Below, piece after piece: positions 52,392-61,302 of a stretch of DNA of 64,000 nt. Below the pieces are notes generated by a model. The model saw only the letters and a program-made list of their open reading frames with translations, had not been told where the DNA came from and did not search any database. The stretch is from assembly GCF_009936045.1 (NCBI RefSeq), contig NZ_QWEQ01000012.1:62001-126000 (forward strand). The letters are read 5' to 3'. Position 1 is the stretch's first letter; each line of letters begins with the position of its first letter. Both the position numbers and the translations under genes were made by a program. This DNA is from Emergencia sp. 1XD21-10 (GTDB lineage Bacteria > Bacillota > Clostridia > Peptostreptococcales > Anaerovoracaceae).

Positions 52392-53825
52392 ATGATTTCT
52401 TTAGACCAATTAGTGCCGGAAGACCATCTTCTTCGAAAAATTGACAAATACGTAGATTTTAACTTTATCTATGACTTGGTGGAAGAAAAATATTCTACAC
52501 AAACCGGAAGACCCAGCATTGACCCTGTTATGCTAATTAAAATTCCTATCATTCAATATATGTATGGAATTAAAAGTATGCGTCAGACCATCAAAGAAAT
52601 TGAAGTAAATGTAGCATATCGTTGGTTTCTTGGGCTGGATTTCTACGATAAAGTACCTCATTTTAGTACATTCGGAAAAAACTACAAAAGACGTTTTGAA
52701 GGCACTGATTTGTTTGAACAAATCTTCCAGGAAATTCTTTTACAATGTTTAAAATGCAATGTCATCAACACGGATACAATATTTGTAGACGCAACACATA
52801 TTAAGGCAGCGGCAAATCGAAAAAAAGCGAAGAAGATTTCCATAGCAAAGAAACAAGCTCGCTTTTATGACGAACAGTTGAAAGCAGAAATCAATGCAGA
52901 CAGGCTCTCACACGGAAAAAAGGAACTGAAAGAAAAAGACGACGATTCCGATTGTGATGGCGGAGATTCCGGTGGACTTTGTGATTCAAATACAGAAGTA
53001 GGCCGAGAGCAAAAGCAAAGCACGACAGACCCTGAAAGTGGCTGGTTTCATAAAGGAGAGCACAAAGAAGTCTTTGCATACACAACAGAAACAGCCTGTG
53101 ATAAAAATGGGTGGATATTAGATTATACAATTCATCCCGGCAATGAGCATGACAGTAAAACCTTTCCTGCGTTATATGAAAAACTGAGAAAGTATGATGC
53201 AAAAGTACTTGTAATGGATGCAGGCTACAAGACTCCGGCAATCGCAAAATGGTTAATTGATGATGGTGTAAAACCATTGTTCCCGTACAAAAGGCCAATG
53301 ACAAAGGCAGGATTTTTAAGAAGTATGAGTATGTATATGAATTGCTATTTGTGCTTGGCAAATCAGATACTGAAGTATACAACAACAAACAGGCAAGGAT
53401 ACAGAGAATACAAAAGCGATGGGAAAAAATGTGCAGACTGTCCATATTTATCCCAATGTACGCAAAGCAAAAATCATGTAAAAGTAGTGACTCGACATAT
53501 ATGGGAAGAGTATATGGAGATTTGCGAAGATATTAGACATAGCCGAAGTATGAAAGATATCTATGGACAAAGGAAAGAAACCATAGAGAGAATCTTTGGA
53601 ACTACCAAAGAGCACCATGCAATGAGATATACTAATTTAGTAGGGAAAGAGAAAATGTCCATGAAAGTTGGACTAACCTTTGCGTGTCTGAACATGAAAA
53701 AATTGGTTAAACTTCTTGAATACAGGAAGCATATGGGGCAGAAAGTCCCTCATCGCACTCCGTTTTTGGTTAAATTGCGTAAAGTGATTTGGGGAAAACA
53801 TATCTTTTTAGAAGGGATACTATGA
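52392..53825 (+). CDS. IS1182-family transposase
   Basis: 477 residues. N-terminal MISLDQLVPEDHLLRKIDKYVDF and RPSIDPVMLIKIPIIQYMYG are typical IS1182/IS5-like; DDE core with DTIFVDATHIKAAANRKK (first Asp) near 130-147, LVMDAGYKTPAIAKWL (second Asp) near 274, and ERIFGTTKEHHAMRYT (Glu) near 400; a CxxC-x4-C cluster (CADCPYLSQC) near 350. All three acidic residues are present and the frame is open, so it may be active. Confidence 0.9.
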   Translation: MISLDQLVPEDHLLRKIDKYVDFNFIYDLVEEKYSTQTGRPSIDPVMLIKIPIIQYMYGIKSMRQTIKEIEVNVAYRWFLGLDFYDKVPHFSTFGKNYKRRFEGTDLFEQIFQEILLQCLKCNVINTDTIFVDATHIKAAANRKKAKKISIAKKQARFYDEQLKAEINADRLSHGKKELKEKDDDSDCDGGDSGGLCDSNTEVGREQKQSTTDPESGWFHKGEHKEVFAYTTETACDKNGWILDYTIHPGNEHDSKTFPALYEKLRKYDAKVLVMDAGYKTPAIAKWLIDDGVKPLFPYKRPMTKAGFLRSMSMYMNCYLCLANQILKYTTTNRQGYREYKSDGKKCADCPYLSQCTQSKNHVKVVTRHIWEEYMEICEDIRHSRSMKDIYGQRKETIERIFGTTKEHHAMRYTNLVGKEKMSMKVGLTFACLNMKKLVKLLEYRKHMGQKVPHRTPFLVKLRKVIWGKHIFLEGIL

Positions 53826-53831
53826 GCATAG

Positions 53832-53867
53832 AAAAAGCTCAAACCTTGCACTGTGGTCTGAGCTTTT
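53832..53867 (+). terminator. Terminator of transposase gene
   Basis: AAAAGCTCA (53833-53841) pairs with TGAGCTTTT (53859-53867) inside the right end of the IS. Confidence 0.65.
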
Positions 53868-53942
53868 ATCTACAGTCTGAGAAATAGTGATAATGTGTTG
53901 GTTTGGAAACAAAGTAACTTTTATGTGATGAGGAGGAAAAAG

Positions 53943-54656
53943 ATGAAGAAGCGTTTAAACTTTATGCTGATATTTGGACTTGCTGGTATTTTAATTTTTT
54001 CTACTACAGTCATGGGATATGCGGCGGATGCGGTACAGTTTGATCAAAATTCACAGATGAAAGATGAAGCGTATTGGAATGAGATTAAGGAATTGAAAGT
54101 TAAAGCTGAAAGTTATGTAGACTCTGTGGTTTCACCAGCTAGAGTGGGAGGACATAAAAGTTTAACCATACCTACTAAAAAGCAGATAAATTACTATTAT
54201 TGCGGACCTGCTTCGCTTCGTATGGTACTGTTGTATCATGGTATTGACCAAACGCAATCGTATATTGCTGGAAAAATAGGAACAACGGAGGCTGGATCAG
54301 ATGTTGCCCCGATGAGAACTTACTTAAATAGCCAAGTTGGAAGTGGGACATATACTTATGTCAATGTTTCGGAGCTGGCTTTTTCGGATGGGTTAGTATA
54401 TAGCATTGACAAAAGAAAACCGCTGATTTGTATGATTCAAACAAGTAAACTCGAATATTATAAAGGGCATAAGTCAGTTCATTTTGTTGTTGCAAAAGGC
54501 TATGACTGGGATATGAATGGTTCGGCCAGCTACTCGACAGTGACTCTTAACGACCCGAACAATAACAACGATTATTATGGAGAGAGGACTTGCAAATGGA
54601 CAGAGATGAGCCAGGCGCTTAATGCAAGTAATGGATGGTATATAATGGCAAAATAA
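53943..54656 (+). CDS. Secreted C39-like papain-fold protein
   Basis: 237 residues from ATG 53943 with AGGAGG at 53931-53936. Signal peptide cut after GYAAD (about residue 28). A C39-like (peptidase_C39_2) domain follows at ~75-237: active-site Cys in INYYYCGPASLRMVLLYHG near 88, His in SVHFVVAKGYDWD near 190, and Asp/Asn in LNDPNNNN. It has a propeptide-like helix before the domain but no ABC transporter, so it is not a bacteriocin-processing transporter; probably an extracellular cysteine protease or a related secreted enzyme. Followed after 36 bases by a lipoprotein gene. Confidence 0.8.
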   Translation: MKKRLNFMLIFGLAGILIFSTTVMGYAADAVQFDQNSQMKDEAYWNEIKELKVKAESYVDSVVSPARVGGHKSLTIPTKKQINYYYCGPASLRMVLLYHGIDQTQSYIAGKIGTTEAGSDVAPMRTYLNSQVGSGTYTYVNVSELAFSDGLVYSIDKRKPLICMIQTSKLEYYKGHKSVHFVVAKGYDWDMNGSASYSTVTLNDPNNNNDYYGERTCKWTEMSQALNASNGWYIMAK

Positions 54657-54692
54657 TTCTTAACAGCATTTCACAATGCTGGGGGAGGAAAC

Positions 54693-55763
54693 ATGAAGAC
54701 CTACCAAAAGGCGGTGACTTTATTACTTCTAATTGTGCTAGTTTTATCCAGCTATGGTTGTAAGGAAACGCTAAATAAGCCTGAAAAGGATATGCTGACC
54801 TTGAAGTATAAATTGACAGAGGATGAAGAACTGGAACCCTTTTATGTTTCAGACACAAAAGTATATGCTGCGGTAAATAAACTTGAACCTTCTAGTATGT
54901 CAGCACCAAGCTTTGGCGCTACGACGGAGAGATTTATTGTTTATGATCTTCTGGCCGAAAAGGAAGAGACATGTTATGATCTGGGTGAGGATGATGTCTA
55001 CATCTATCATGCGATGCCATTTGAAAATGGTATTATTTATGCAGTGTATACACCGCTGGGGCCGGAGGCGTCGTTGGATGAAAGGATTCAATGGCACATC
55101 AAATATATCTCGGATGAGGGGAGCAAGGTTCTTGACTCCGGTCGCTGCAGCAGTATGTTTGATATGCTGCCCGGATTTACTATGTTAGATGGAGAAGTGT
55201 ACTATCTGTATGAAGATTTTGATGAAAAAACCGGATATGGTTTCGGAATCAACAAAGCTGATTTGGACAATCCGAAAACCGTGGTGCGGGAAACAGATTA
55301 CAGCCTCTCGGAAACCGAATTTTACTCCAATGGGACTGATTGGGCGATACATGTTGACGGAAAGCTTTTAATCGGTAATGTGAAGGGAATTTACAGGGAG
55401 TACGATTTGCCGGAAAAAATGTCGGACTTTGGAATCTGTAAAGATTACCTGTTCTGCTGCACCACATCAGATGGGAATAAGTGGACAGCAAGGAGCATCT
55501 CGTTGGAAACAGGTGAAGAGTATACAGCAGAAATCGGAATGCCTCTTTATCGGATTTGCAGCATGAGCGGGGATGAACTTTCTTGCATAAGCACGGGTTT
55601 TAGTATGTATGTTTTTCGTCCAGGCGAGGAATTTGAAATACTACCTGTAGAAGATACACTGGAGATTATTGAAAATAGGGAGTATGTCCGGTATTATCCA
55701 TATGGTGAAACAAAAACGCTGGCACAGCTTAATGAAACAAAGTTCTGCAGGATAACCTGGTAG
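54693..55763 (+). CDS. Lipoprotein with probable beta-propeller, unknown function
   Basis: 356 residues, GGGGGAGG before ATG 54693. Lipoprotein signal peptide with lipobox LSSYGC at about 20-24 (lipidated Cys). The mature part consists of repeated short beta units with aspartate-rich turns (YDLGEDDVYIYHAMPFENGIIYAVY, EVYYLYEDFDEKTGYG), like bacterial DUF5050-type propellers. Probably in one operon with the C39-like gene. Substrate or partner unknown. Confidence 0.75.
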   Translation: MKTYQKAVTLLLLIVLVLSSYGCKETLNKPEKDMLTLKYKLTEDEELEPFYVSDTKVYAAVNKLEPSSMSAPSFGATTERFIVYDLLAEKEETCYDLGEDDVYIYHAMPFENGIIYAVYTPLGPEASLDERIQWHIKYISDEGSKVLDSGRCSSMFDMLPGFTMLDGEVYYLYEDFDEKTGYGFGINKADLDNPKTVVRETDYSLSETEFYSNGTDWAIHVDGKLLIGNVKGIYREYDLPEKMSDFGICKDYLFCCTTSDGNKWTARSISLETGEEYTAEIGMPLYRICSMSGDELSCISTGFSMYVFRPGEEFEILPVEDTLEIIENREYVRYYPYGETKTLAQLNETKFCRITW

Positions 55764-55925
55764 CCGCAAGGGTGTGCGGTCAGAAGTGCAAAACCACAGG
55801 GAACCAGTTTGGCGAGCCACCGTGCACTAGCCTGCAGATAGCACGTCCTAAACTCGTCAGACTGACGCAAAAACAAAAATTGTGGAAAGTGCACAAAAAA
55901 ATACAAAAAAGTTGTGAAAAAGCAC

Positions 55926-55954
55926 TTGATTTATCTAAGAACCTGTGTTAGAGT
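55926..55954 (+). promoter_or_regulatory. Promoter of aromatic operon leader
   Basis: TTGATT (55926-55931), 17-base spacer, TAGAGT (55949-55954), 36 bases before the leader peptide start. The stretch 55764-55925 holds only small hairpins (CCGCA/TGCGG at 55764-55779; CGTCAG/CTGACG near 55855). Confidence 0.5.
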
Positions 55955-55989
55955 AATAACATCAGAGTTTATGAAAGGAAACAAAAGTT

Positions 55990-56100
55990 ATGAGAAACTT
56001 CATCTTTGCAGCTGCATATTACTTTTATTACTTTTTCTTTACTAACAAGGAAGAGTCGGTTGTGCTGCACAGAAAAGTTTTGAGTAATTGCTATAATTAA
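55990..56100 (+). CDS. Phe/Tyr-rich leader peptide of aromatic operon
   Basis: 36 residues from ATG 55990 (AAAGGAAAC upstream). Residues 10-17 are eight aromatic residues in a row, YYFYYFFF (codons 56017-56040); in total six Phe and five Tyr. This is the hallmark of a translation-coupled attenuation leader sensing charged tRNA-Phe and tRNA-Tyr. It ends 118 bases before the DAHP synthase gene and overlaps the antiterminator's left strand. Confidence 0.88.
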   Translation: MRNFIFAAAYYFYYFFFTNKEESVVLHRKVLSNCYN

Positions 56101-56165
56101 ATCCTAAAATAATGACAAATTACTTGAGAAACTCCGCAGTCTACTGGCTGGCGGAGTTTTTCGCA
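56076..56165 (+). promoter_or_regulatory. Transcription attenuator: alternative antiterminator and terminator
   Basis: Terminator: AAACTCCGC (56129-56137) with GCGGAGTTT (56151-56159), then TTTTC. Antiterminator: AGTTT (56076-56080) with AAACT (56129-56133) plus AGTAATT (56083-56089) with AATTACT (56118-56124), using the terminator's 5' arm. A ribosome stalled at 56017-56040 leaves 56076-56089 free, so the antiterminator forms and the operon is read; a ribosome reaching the stop at 56100 covers that strand and the terminator forms. Confidence 0.85.
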
Positions 56166-56218
56166 TTTTAAAAAGATTAACCCAACTAGAATAAAAACAT
56201 AACGGAGGTAAGAAAGAA

Positions 56219-57220
56219 ATGATTACAGTACTGAAGCCGGGCACCGGTGATGAACAGAGAGAGCAGCTGATACAATGGTTTGAAGAGCAGGGTGTGCAGG
56301 TGCATTCCTATATCGGAGAAAATCAGATGGCAGTGCTTGGGCTCATCGGTGATACACATGATATTGATGTGGAAATGCTGGAGCTTCTGGACATCGTAGA
56401 AAAGGTTGCGCGGATTTCAGATCCGTTTAAAAGTGCAAATAGACAATTTCACCCGGAGGATTCAGTCATCGACGTCATGGGTGCTAAATGCGGCGGCGGA
56501 CATTTTGCAGTCATTGCAGGTCCTTGCTCTGTAGAAAATCCGGAGCAGATCAAGGAAGTTGCAGAGGGTGTAAAGGCAGCGGGCGCCACCATGCTGCGCG
56601 GCGGAGCTTTTAAGCCTAGAACTTCTCCATACGATTTCCAAGGCATGAAAGCAGAAGGTATCGAACTTCTGCTGGAAGCGAAGAAAGCAACAGGTCTTCC
56701 AATTGTAACAGAAATTATGAACGCCAACCATCTTCCGCTCTTCGAAGAGGTAGATGTCATTCAGGTCGGCGCTAGAAATATGCAGAACTTTGAACTGTTA
56801 AAGGAACTGGGAAAAACCAGAAAGACCATTTTGCTCAAGAGGGGGCTTGCAAATACGATCAAAGAGCTGCTCATGAGTGCAGAGTACATCATGGCAGGCG
56901 GAAATGAAAATATCATTCTCTGCGAAAGAGGTGTGAGGACCTTTGAAACCTACACCAGAAATACTCTTGATTTATCGGCAGTACCGGTGCTGCACAATTT
57001 GACCCACCTTCCGGTAGTCATCGACCCAAGTCATGCAACCGGTCATGCAAACTTAGTAAAGCCGATGGCACTTGCAGCGACAGCTTGCGGTGCTGACGGA
57101 CTGATGATAGAGGTTCACAACAATCCGGCGAAAGCTCTTTGCGATGGACCGCAGTCCTTGACACCGGCACAGTTTGCAGATGTGATGGAAACCGTAAATA
57201 AAATCAGAGGGGTTATTTAA
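56219..57220 (+). CDS. aroF: 3-deoxy-7-phosphoheptulonate (DAHP) synthase
   Basis: 333 residues, ACGGAGGT before ATG 56219. First step of the shikimate pathway, joining phosphoenolpyruvate and erythrose 4-phosphate. Type I-beta enzyme: an N-terminal ~70-residue ferredoxin-like regulatory domain (LKPGTGDEQREQLIQWFEEQGV) and a TIM barrel with VIAGPCSVENPEQ near 100, RGGAFKPRTSPYDFQG near 128, LLKRGLANT near 205 and VIDPSHATGH near 265. The regulatory domain usually confers feedback inhibition by Phe or Tyr. First gene after the attenuator. Confidence 0.95.
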   Translation: MITVLKPGTGDEQREQLIQWFEEQGVQVHSYIGENQMAVLGLIGDTHDIDVEMLELLDIVEKVARISDPFKSANRQFHPEDSVIDVMGAKCGGGHFAVIAGPCSVENPEQIKEVAEGVKAAGATMLRGGAFKPRTSPYDFQGMKAEGIELLLEAKKATGLPIVTEIMNANHLPLFEEVDVIQVGARNMQNFELLKELGKTRKTILLKRGLANTIKELLMSAEYIMAGGNENIILCERGVRTFETYTRNTLDLSAVPVLHNLTHLPVVIDPSHATGHANLVKPMALAATACGADGLMIEVHNNPAKALCDGPQSLTPAQFADVMETVNKIRGVI

Positions 57221-58063
57221 ATGAAAATTGGAATTGTGGGACTGGGGCTCATCGGAGGCTCTCTTGCAAAGGCATATAAGAAAGCCGGTGCAACAGTTTT
57301 CGGCTTTGATAAAGATAGACTGATTACTGCCTTTGCAAAGCTGGCAGAAGCCATCGATGATGAACTCAGTGAAGATAGATTTGAAGAATGCGATTTGATA
57401 TTGGTGGCAATTCCACCGGTACCGGCAGCAGCGTGGCTTTCTGAAAATGCACCGAAGCTGCCAAAGACAGCCCTGGTCATTGACTGTTGCGGAACAAAAC
57501 GAAATATCTGCGAGGAAGGCTTTAAACTGGCGAAAGAATACGGCTTTACCTATGCAGGAGGTCACCCTATGGCAGGAAATCAGTTCGGCGGCTTTAAAAA
57601 CAGCAGAGCGGATCTTTATGAAGGTGCTATCTTTGCGCTGGTTCCGCCTGACCACAACGACATTCACTTTATGGAGCGAGCAAAGAAACTGATTTTGCCG
57701 GCAGGATTTACAAAGCTTGTTATCACTTCGGCAGAAGAACATGACAAGATGATTGCCTTTACATCGCAGATGGCACACGTGGTATCCAATGCGTTTATCA
57801 AAAGTGATACAGCACTGGAAATGGGTGTGGCAGTGTCTGCGGGAAGCTATAGAGACTTTACAAGAGTTGCTTATCTTGACGCGGAGATGTGGACAGAACT
57901 GTTTTTAGAAAACAGAGACAACTTGAAATATGAATTAGATGTTCTCATCGCAGAACTTTCCAAATACAGCAAGGCCCTTTCTGATTGTGATGAGCAGGAA
58001 ATGCTCAGACTTTTGAAAGAGGGCAGAGATAGAAAGGTAGAGGTAGAGAAAAAATGCAGTTAG
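57221..58063 (+). CDS. tyrA: Prephenate dehydrogenase
   Basis: 280 residues; starts on the base following the DAHP synthase stop. Oxidative decarboxylation of prephenate to 4-hydroxyphenylpyruvate for tyrosine. NAD-binding GLGLIGGSLAKAYKKAGATVFGFD (shown in part: GLGLIGGSLA) at the N-terminus with an Asp at the end of the second strand (NAD preference), GHPMAGNQFGGF near 113-124 with the catalytic His, and TSQMAHVVSNAF near 185. No ACT domain is present at the C-terminus. Confidence 0.92.
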   Translation: MKIGIVGLGLIGGSLAKAYKKAGATVFGFDKDRLITAFAKLAEAIDDELSEDRFEECDLILVAIPPVPAAAWLSENAPKLPKTALVIDCCGTKRNICEEGFKLAKEYGFTYAGGHPMAGNQFGGFKNSRADLYEGAIFALVPPDHNDIHFMERAKKLILPAGFTKLVITSAEEHDKMIAFTSQMAHVVSNAFIKSDTALEMGVAVSAGSYRDFTRVAYLDAEMWTELFLENRDNLKYELDVLIAELSKYSKALSDCDEQEMLRLLKEGRDRKVEVEKKCS

Positions 58064-59043
58064 AGGAGGTTGGCTATCAGGCCAAAACCGTAGTAAAAGG
58101 AAACAGCATTGTCGTTGTTACAGACGAAAACGTAGAAAAGCTTTATTTAAATCGATGCATGCAAAGTCTCAAATGCGAAGGCTTTGATGTATATAGCTTT
58201 GTGGTTCCTCCGGGAGAGGAATCCAAAAGCGGGATGCAGTATCTGGAACTAATGAATGCACTTGCAGAAATACCGCTGACTAGGACCGATGCCCTGGTAG
58301 CACTGGGAGGCGGCGTTGTGGGCGATCTTGCGGGATTCGCAGCGGCTACATATCTGAGAGGCATTCCAGTCATTCAGGTACCTACAACCCTCCTTGCGGC
58401 AGTTGACTCTTCCATTGGCGGCAAGACGGCAATCAATATACCTGCTGGTAAAAATCTTGTCGGTGCATTTCACAGACCAGCCCTAATCTTGCGGGATGCG
58501 AGCCTTTTGGAGAGCCTGCCGAAAACAATCTACCAAGACGGTATGGCAGAGGTCATTAAGTACGGAGTTTTAGCGGATTCTGATTTGTTCAACCTGCTCT
58601 GTGACAAAGCGGCGGCTTCTTCGCAGATGAACGAAATCATCGACCGCTGCGCGGAAATCAAAACCCGCATTGTGGAAGAAGACGAGTTCGATACAGGGGT
58701 CAGACAGCTGCTGAACTTCGGCCATACCATTGGTCACGCCATTGAAAAGGCGGCGGATTTTACCGTCAGTCACGGAAAAGCCGTTGCAAAAGGCATGACC
58801 ATGATTGCAGAGATTTCAAAAAAGCAGGGCTGGTGCAGCGAAGAAACTGCAGACCGCATTGTAGAAATTTTAAATCTCTATGAGTTTGACCTTTCTATTG
58901 CGCAATCGAAAGATGTGCTTTATGATATAATGAAGACAGACAAAAAAAGGAAAGGCGGCTATATTGACTTAGTTGTGCCGGAAGAAATCGGCTGTTGCCG
59001 TCTTCAGAGAGTAACCATAGAAGAACTGGGAGAAATTTTATGA
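58054..59043 (+). CDS. aroB: 3-dehydroquinate synthase
   Basis: 329 residues, overlapping tyrA by 10 bases; TTAGAGGAGG lies inside and around the start. Converts DAHP to 3-dehydroquinate using NAD and zinc. Seen: PPGEESKSG near 50, ALGGGVVGDLAGFAAATYLRG near 83-103, PTTLLAAVDSSIGGKTAIN near 110, GMAEVIKYGV near 165 and LLNFGHTIGHAIE near 215 with zinc His; second zinc His in VSHGKAVAKGM. A short form of the enzyme. Confidence 0.95.
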   Translation: MQLEEVGYQAKTVVKGNSIVVVTDENVEKLYLNRCMQSLKCEGFDVYSFVVPPGEESKSGMQYLELMNALAEIPLTRTDALVALGGGVVGDLAGFAAATYLRGIPVIQVPTTLLAAVDSSIGGKTAINIPAGKNLVGAFHRPALILRDASLLESLPKTIYQDGMAEVIKYGVLADSDLFNLLCDKAAASSQMNEIIDRCAEIKTRIVEEDEFDTGVRQLLNFGHTIGHAIEKAADFTVSHGKAVAKGMTMIAEISKKQGWCSEETADRIVEILNLYEFDLSIAQSKDVLYDIMKTDKKRKGGYIDLVVPEEIGCCRLQRVTIEELGEIL

Positions 59044-60239
59044 GGGAGATTACGGCTATTGCCTCAAAGTCTGACGCGCACAGAGCTATGATCTGTGCAG
59101 CGTTGTCGCAGCTGACATCGGGCAGAACCTGTCAGATCCACGTAGACAGTGGATCTAAAGATATCGAGGCAACAGCTGCTTGCTTATCTGCATTCCTTGC
59201 AGGAGAAGAAACCATGCACTGCGGCGAAAGCGGTTCCACCCTCAGATTTCTATTGCCAGTGATGGGGGCACTGGGACATAGGGCTTCTTTTTACGGGGAA
59301 GGACGTCTTCCGGAAAGACCGCTGTCTCCTCTTTATGAAGAGTTGACAGCTCACGGTTGCGTTTTAAGTCCAAAGGGAAGCAGACCACTTGTCATTAGCG
59401 GAAAACTTAAGGCAGGAACCTATACCATGCCGGGCAATGTATCCAGCCAATATATCAGCGGACTTTTGTTCGCACTGCCGCTTCTTACGGGAGACAGTAA
59501 AATTCTGCTCGAAGGAAAGTTGGAATCACGCGGATATGTGGATATGACTCTGCAGGTAATTAGAAAATTTGGCATACAAATAGAAGAAAGCGATACAGGA
59601 TTTACAGTTCCCGGCGGTCAAACGTATCAAGCACCGCAAAGTTATGTGGTGGAAGGCGATTGGTCTAACAGCTGCTTTTTCCTAGTGGCAGGCGCGCTGG
59701 CAGAAGGCGGTATTTGCGTCAAAGGGCTTTCCCAGCAGTCACTGCAGGGCGATAAGAAGATTCTCGATTTGCTGAAAAATTTTGGCGCAGAGGTTTGCCA
59801 GAGAGAAAGTGAAGTCGTTGTAAAGCCAGGAAAACTTAGGGGCATTACCATAGATGCGTCTCAGATTCCCGATATGGTGCCGATACTGGCGGTGTTGGCA
59901 TGTGCGGCGGAAGGCAGAACCGTCATTGAAAATGCAGGCAGACTGCGAATCAAAGAAAGCGATCGCCTTACCACTGTGTCGCAGGTTTTAAATGGTCTCG
60001 GTGCAAAGGTTAAGGAACTTCCGGAAGGTCTTATCATAGAGGGGCTTGCGGGAGAGCAGATGAGTGGCGGAACTGCAGATGGTGCAAATGACCACAGAAT
60101 CGTCATGATGGCAGCTATTTCCTCGCTTCTTTGCAAAGAGCCGGTTATCATTACCGGTGCGGAGGCGGTAAGCAAGTCCTATCCGGATTTTTTCTGGGAT
60201 TTAAAGAAACTAGAGCTTGATGGAAACGTCAGGATTTAG
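59040..60239 (+). CDS. aroA: 3-phosphoshikimate 1-carboxyvinyltransferase (EPSP synthase)
   Basis: 399 residues from ATG 59040, overlapping the aroB stop (ATGA); an upstream in-frame start at 58995 would lie deep in aroB. Adds enolpyruvate to shikimate 3-phosphate. Seen: IASKSDAHRAMICAALS at the N-terminus (KSxxHR), CGESGSTLRFLLPVMGALG near 62-80, RPLSPLYEEL, GNVSSQYISGLLFALPLL near 137, EGDWSNSCFFL near 205 and RIKESDRL near 302. The N-terminus is shorter than in E. coli. Glyphosate-sensitivity class not inferred. Confidence 0.95.
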   Translation: MREITAIASKSDAHRAMICAALSQLTSGRTCQIHVDSGSKDIEATAACLSAFLAGEETMHCGESGSTLRFLLPVMGALGHRASFYGEGRLPERPLSPLYEELTAHGCVLSPKGSRPLVISGKLKAGTYTMPGNVSSQYISGLLFALPLLTGDSKILLEGKLESRGYVDMTLQVIRKFGIQIEESDTGFTVPGGQTYQAPQSYVVEGDWSNSCFFLVAGALAEGGICVKGLSQQSLQGDKKILDLLKNFGAEVCQRESEVVVKPGKLRGITIDASQIPDMVPILAVLACAAEGRTVIENAGRLRIKESDRLTTVSQVLNGLGAKVKELPEGLIIEGLAGEQMSGGTADGANDHRIVMMAAISSLLCKEPVIITGAEAVSKSYPDFFWDLKKLELDGNVRI

Positions 60240-60279
60240 AAATAGATCAGTTATTGTTTGTAGGGAGAAAGGAAAAGAC

Positions 60280-61287
60280 ATGTCTTCTTCTTATGGAAAT
60301 CATGTAAAAATTACTATTTTCGGACAGTCCCATTCTGCGGCCATCGGCGTAACCATTGAGGGACTTCCGGCAGGTTTTTCCATCGACATGGAAAAGCTTC
60401 AAGTCTTTATGAACCGGCGTGCCCCTGGACGGAGCAAATACAGTACGCCCCGAAAAGAGGCCGATATGCCGGCATTTTTAAGCGGTCTTGTAGGAAATAC
60501 TACCTGCGGCGCACCGCTGACAGCGATGATAGAAAATACCAATACCAGGTCAGGGGATTACGACAATATCAGAGATATTCCAAGACCAGGTCATGCAGAT
60601 TATACAGCACACGTAAAATACGGCGGTTTTGAAGATGTCAGCGGAGGCGGGCATTTTTCAGGACGTCTGACTGCGCCTCTTTGCATTGCAGGCGGCATTA
60701 TGAAGCAGATTCTGGAAAAAGAAGGAATCGAGATTTCCGCTAAAATTAAAGAAATCGGCGGAAACGCCGTGCAGCCTACCAAGGCAATCGAAGAGGCTAT
60801 GGAGCGAGGCGACTCTGTAGGCGGCATTATCGAATGCACCATCACCGGCGTTCCTGCAGGCGTTGGAGAGCCGATGTTTGACGGACTGGAAAACAAAATT
60901 GCCCAGGCGGTCTTCGGAATCCCTGCTGTCAAGGGAATTGAGTTTGGCAGGGGATTTGAGGCGGCAAAAATCTGCGGCAGTGAAAATAACGATGCGTTTT
61001 ATTTTGAAGGTGATACGGTGAAGACGAAGACCAATAATCACGGCGGTATTCTGGGTGGAATCAGCTCTGGCATGCCAATCGTTTTTCGTGTTGCAGTCAA
61101 GCCGACTCCTTCCATATCTACAGAGCAGCACAGTATCAGCTACGAAAAGGGCGAGAATGCGATGCTAAAAGTAGAGGGAAGACACGACCCTTGTATCGTG
61201 CCAAGAGCAGTGCCGTGTGTAGAAGCAGCGGCAGCTGTTGCAATTTATGAATTATATCAATATCGATACCGATACTATGAGAAATAA
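60280..61287 (+). CDS. aroC: Chorismate synthase
   Basis: 335 residues from ATG 60280 with GGAGAAAGGA upstream; an in-frame start at 60217 inside aroA lacks a site. FMN-dependent trans-elimination giving chorismate. Seen: GNHVKITIFGQSHSAAIGVTIEGLPAG (parts: FGQSHSAAIG), RRAPGRSKYSTPRKEAD near 45, RPGHADYTAHVKYG near 100, SGGGHFSGRLTAP near 120, and NNHGGILGGISSGMPI near 250, followed by a KPTPSI motif. Shorter than the 350-390 residues common elsewhere but all motifs are present. Confidence 0.95.
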   Translation: MSSSYGNHVKITIFGQSHSAAIGVTIEGLPAGFSIDMEKLQVFMNRRAPGRSKYSTPRKEADMPAFLSGLVGNTTCGAPLTAMIENTNTRSGDYDNIRDIPRPGHADYTAHVKYGGFEDVSGGGHFSGRLTAPLCIAGGIMKQILEKEGIEISAKIKEIGGNAVQPTKAIEEAMERGDSVGGIIECTITGVPAGVGEPMFDGLENKIAQAVFGIPAVKGIEFGRGFEAAKICGSENNDAFYFEGDTVKTKTNNHGGILGGISSGMPIVFRVAVKPTPSISTEQHSISYEKGENAMLKVEGRHDPCIVPRAVPCVEAAAAVAIYELYQYRYRYYEK

Positions 61288-61302
61288 AGGAGATTGAAAA
61301 AA

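Larger units (their letters stand above)
52322..53880 (+). mobile_element. IS1182-type insertion sequence
   Basis: About 1.56 kb containing one transposase gene. Imperfect terminal inverted repeats: left end from 52322 (TCTGAGGGTACA, then GCTCTGAGG) and right end from 53880 read in reverse (TCAGACTGTAGA, then GCTCAGACC), matching at roughly two thirds of positions over ~26 bases. No convincing target duplication is visible, so exact ends are approximate. Confidence 0.7.

Noticed and set aside
55764-56218. T-box riboswitch before the aromatic operon
   Set aside because: No T-box sequence (TGGNACCGCG-like) is present; leader peptide attenuation explains the region better.
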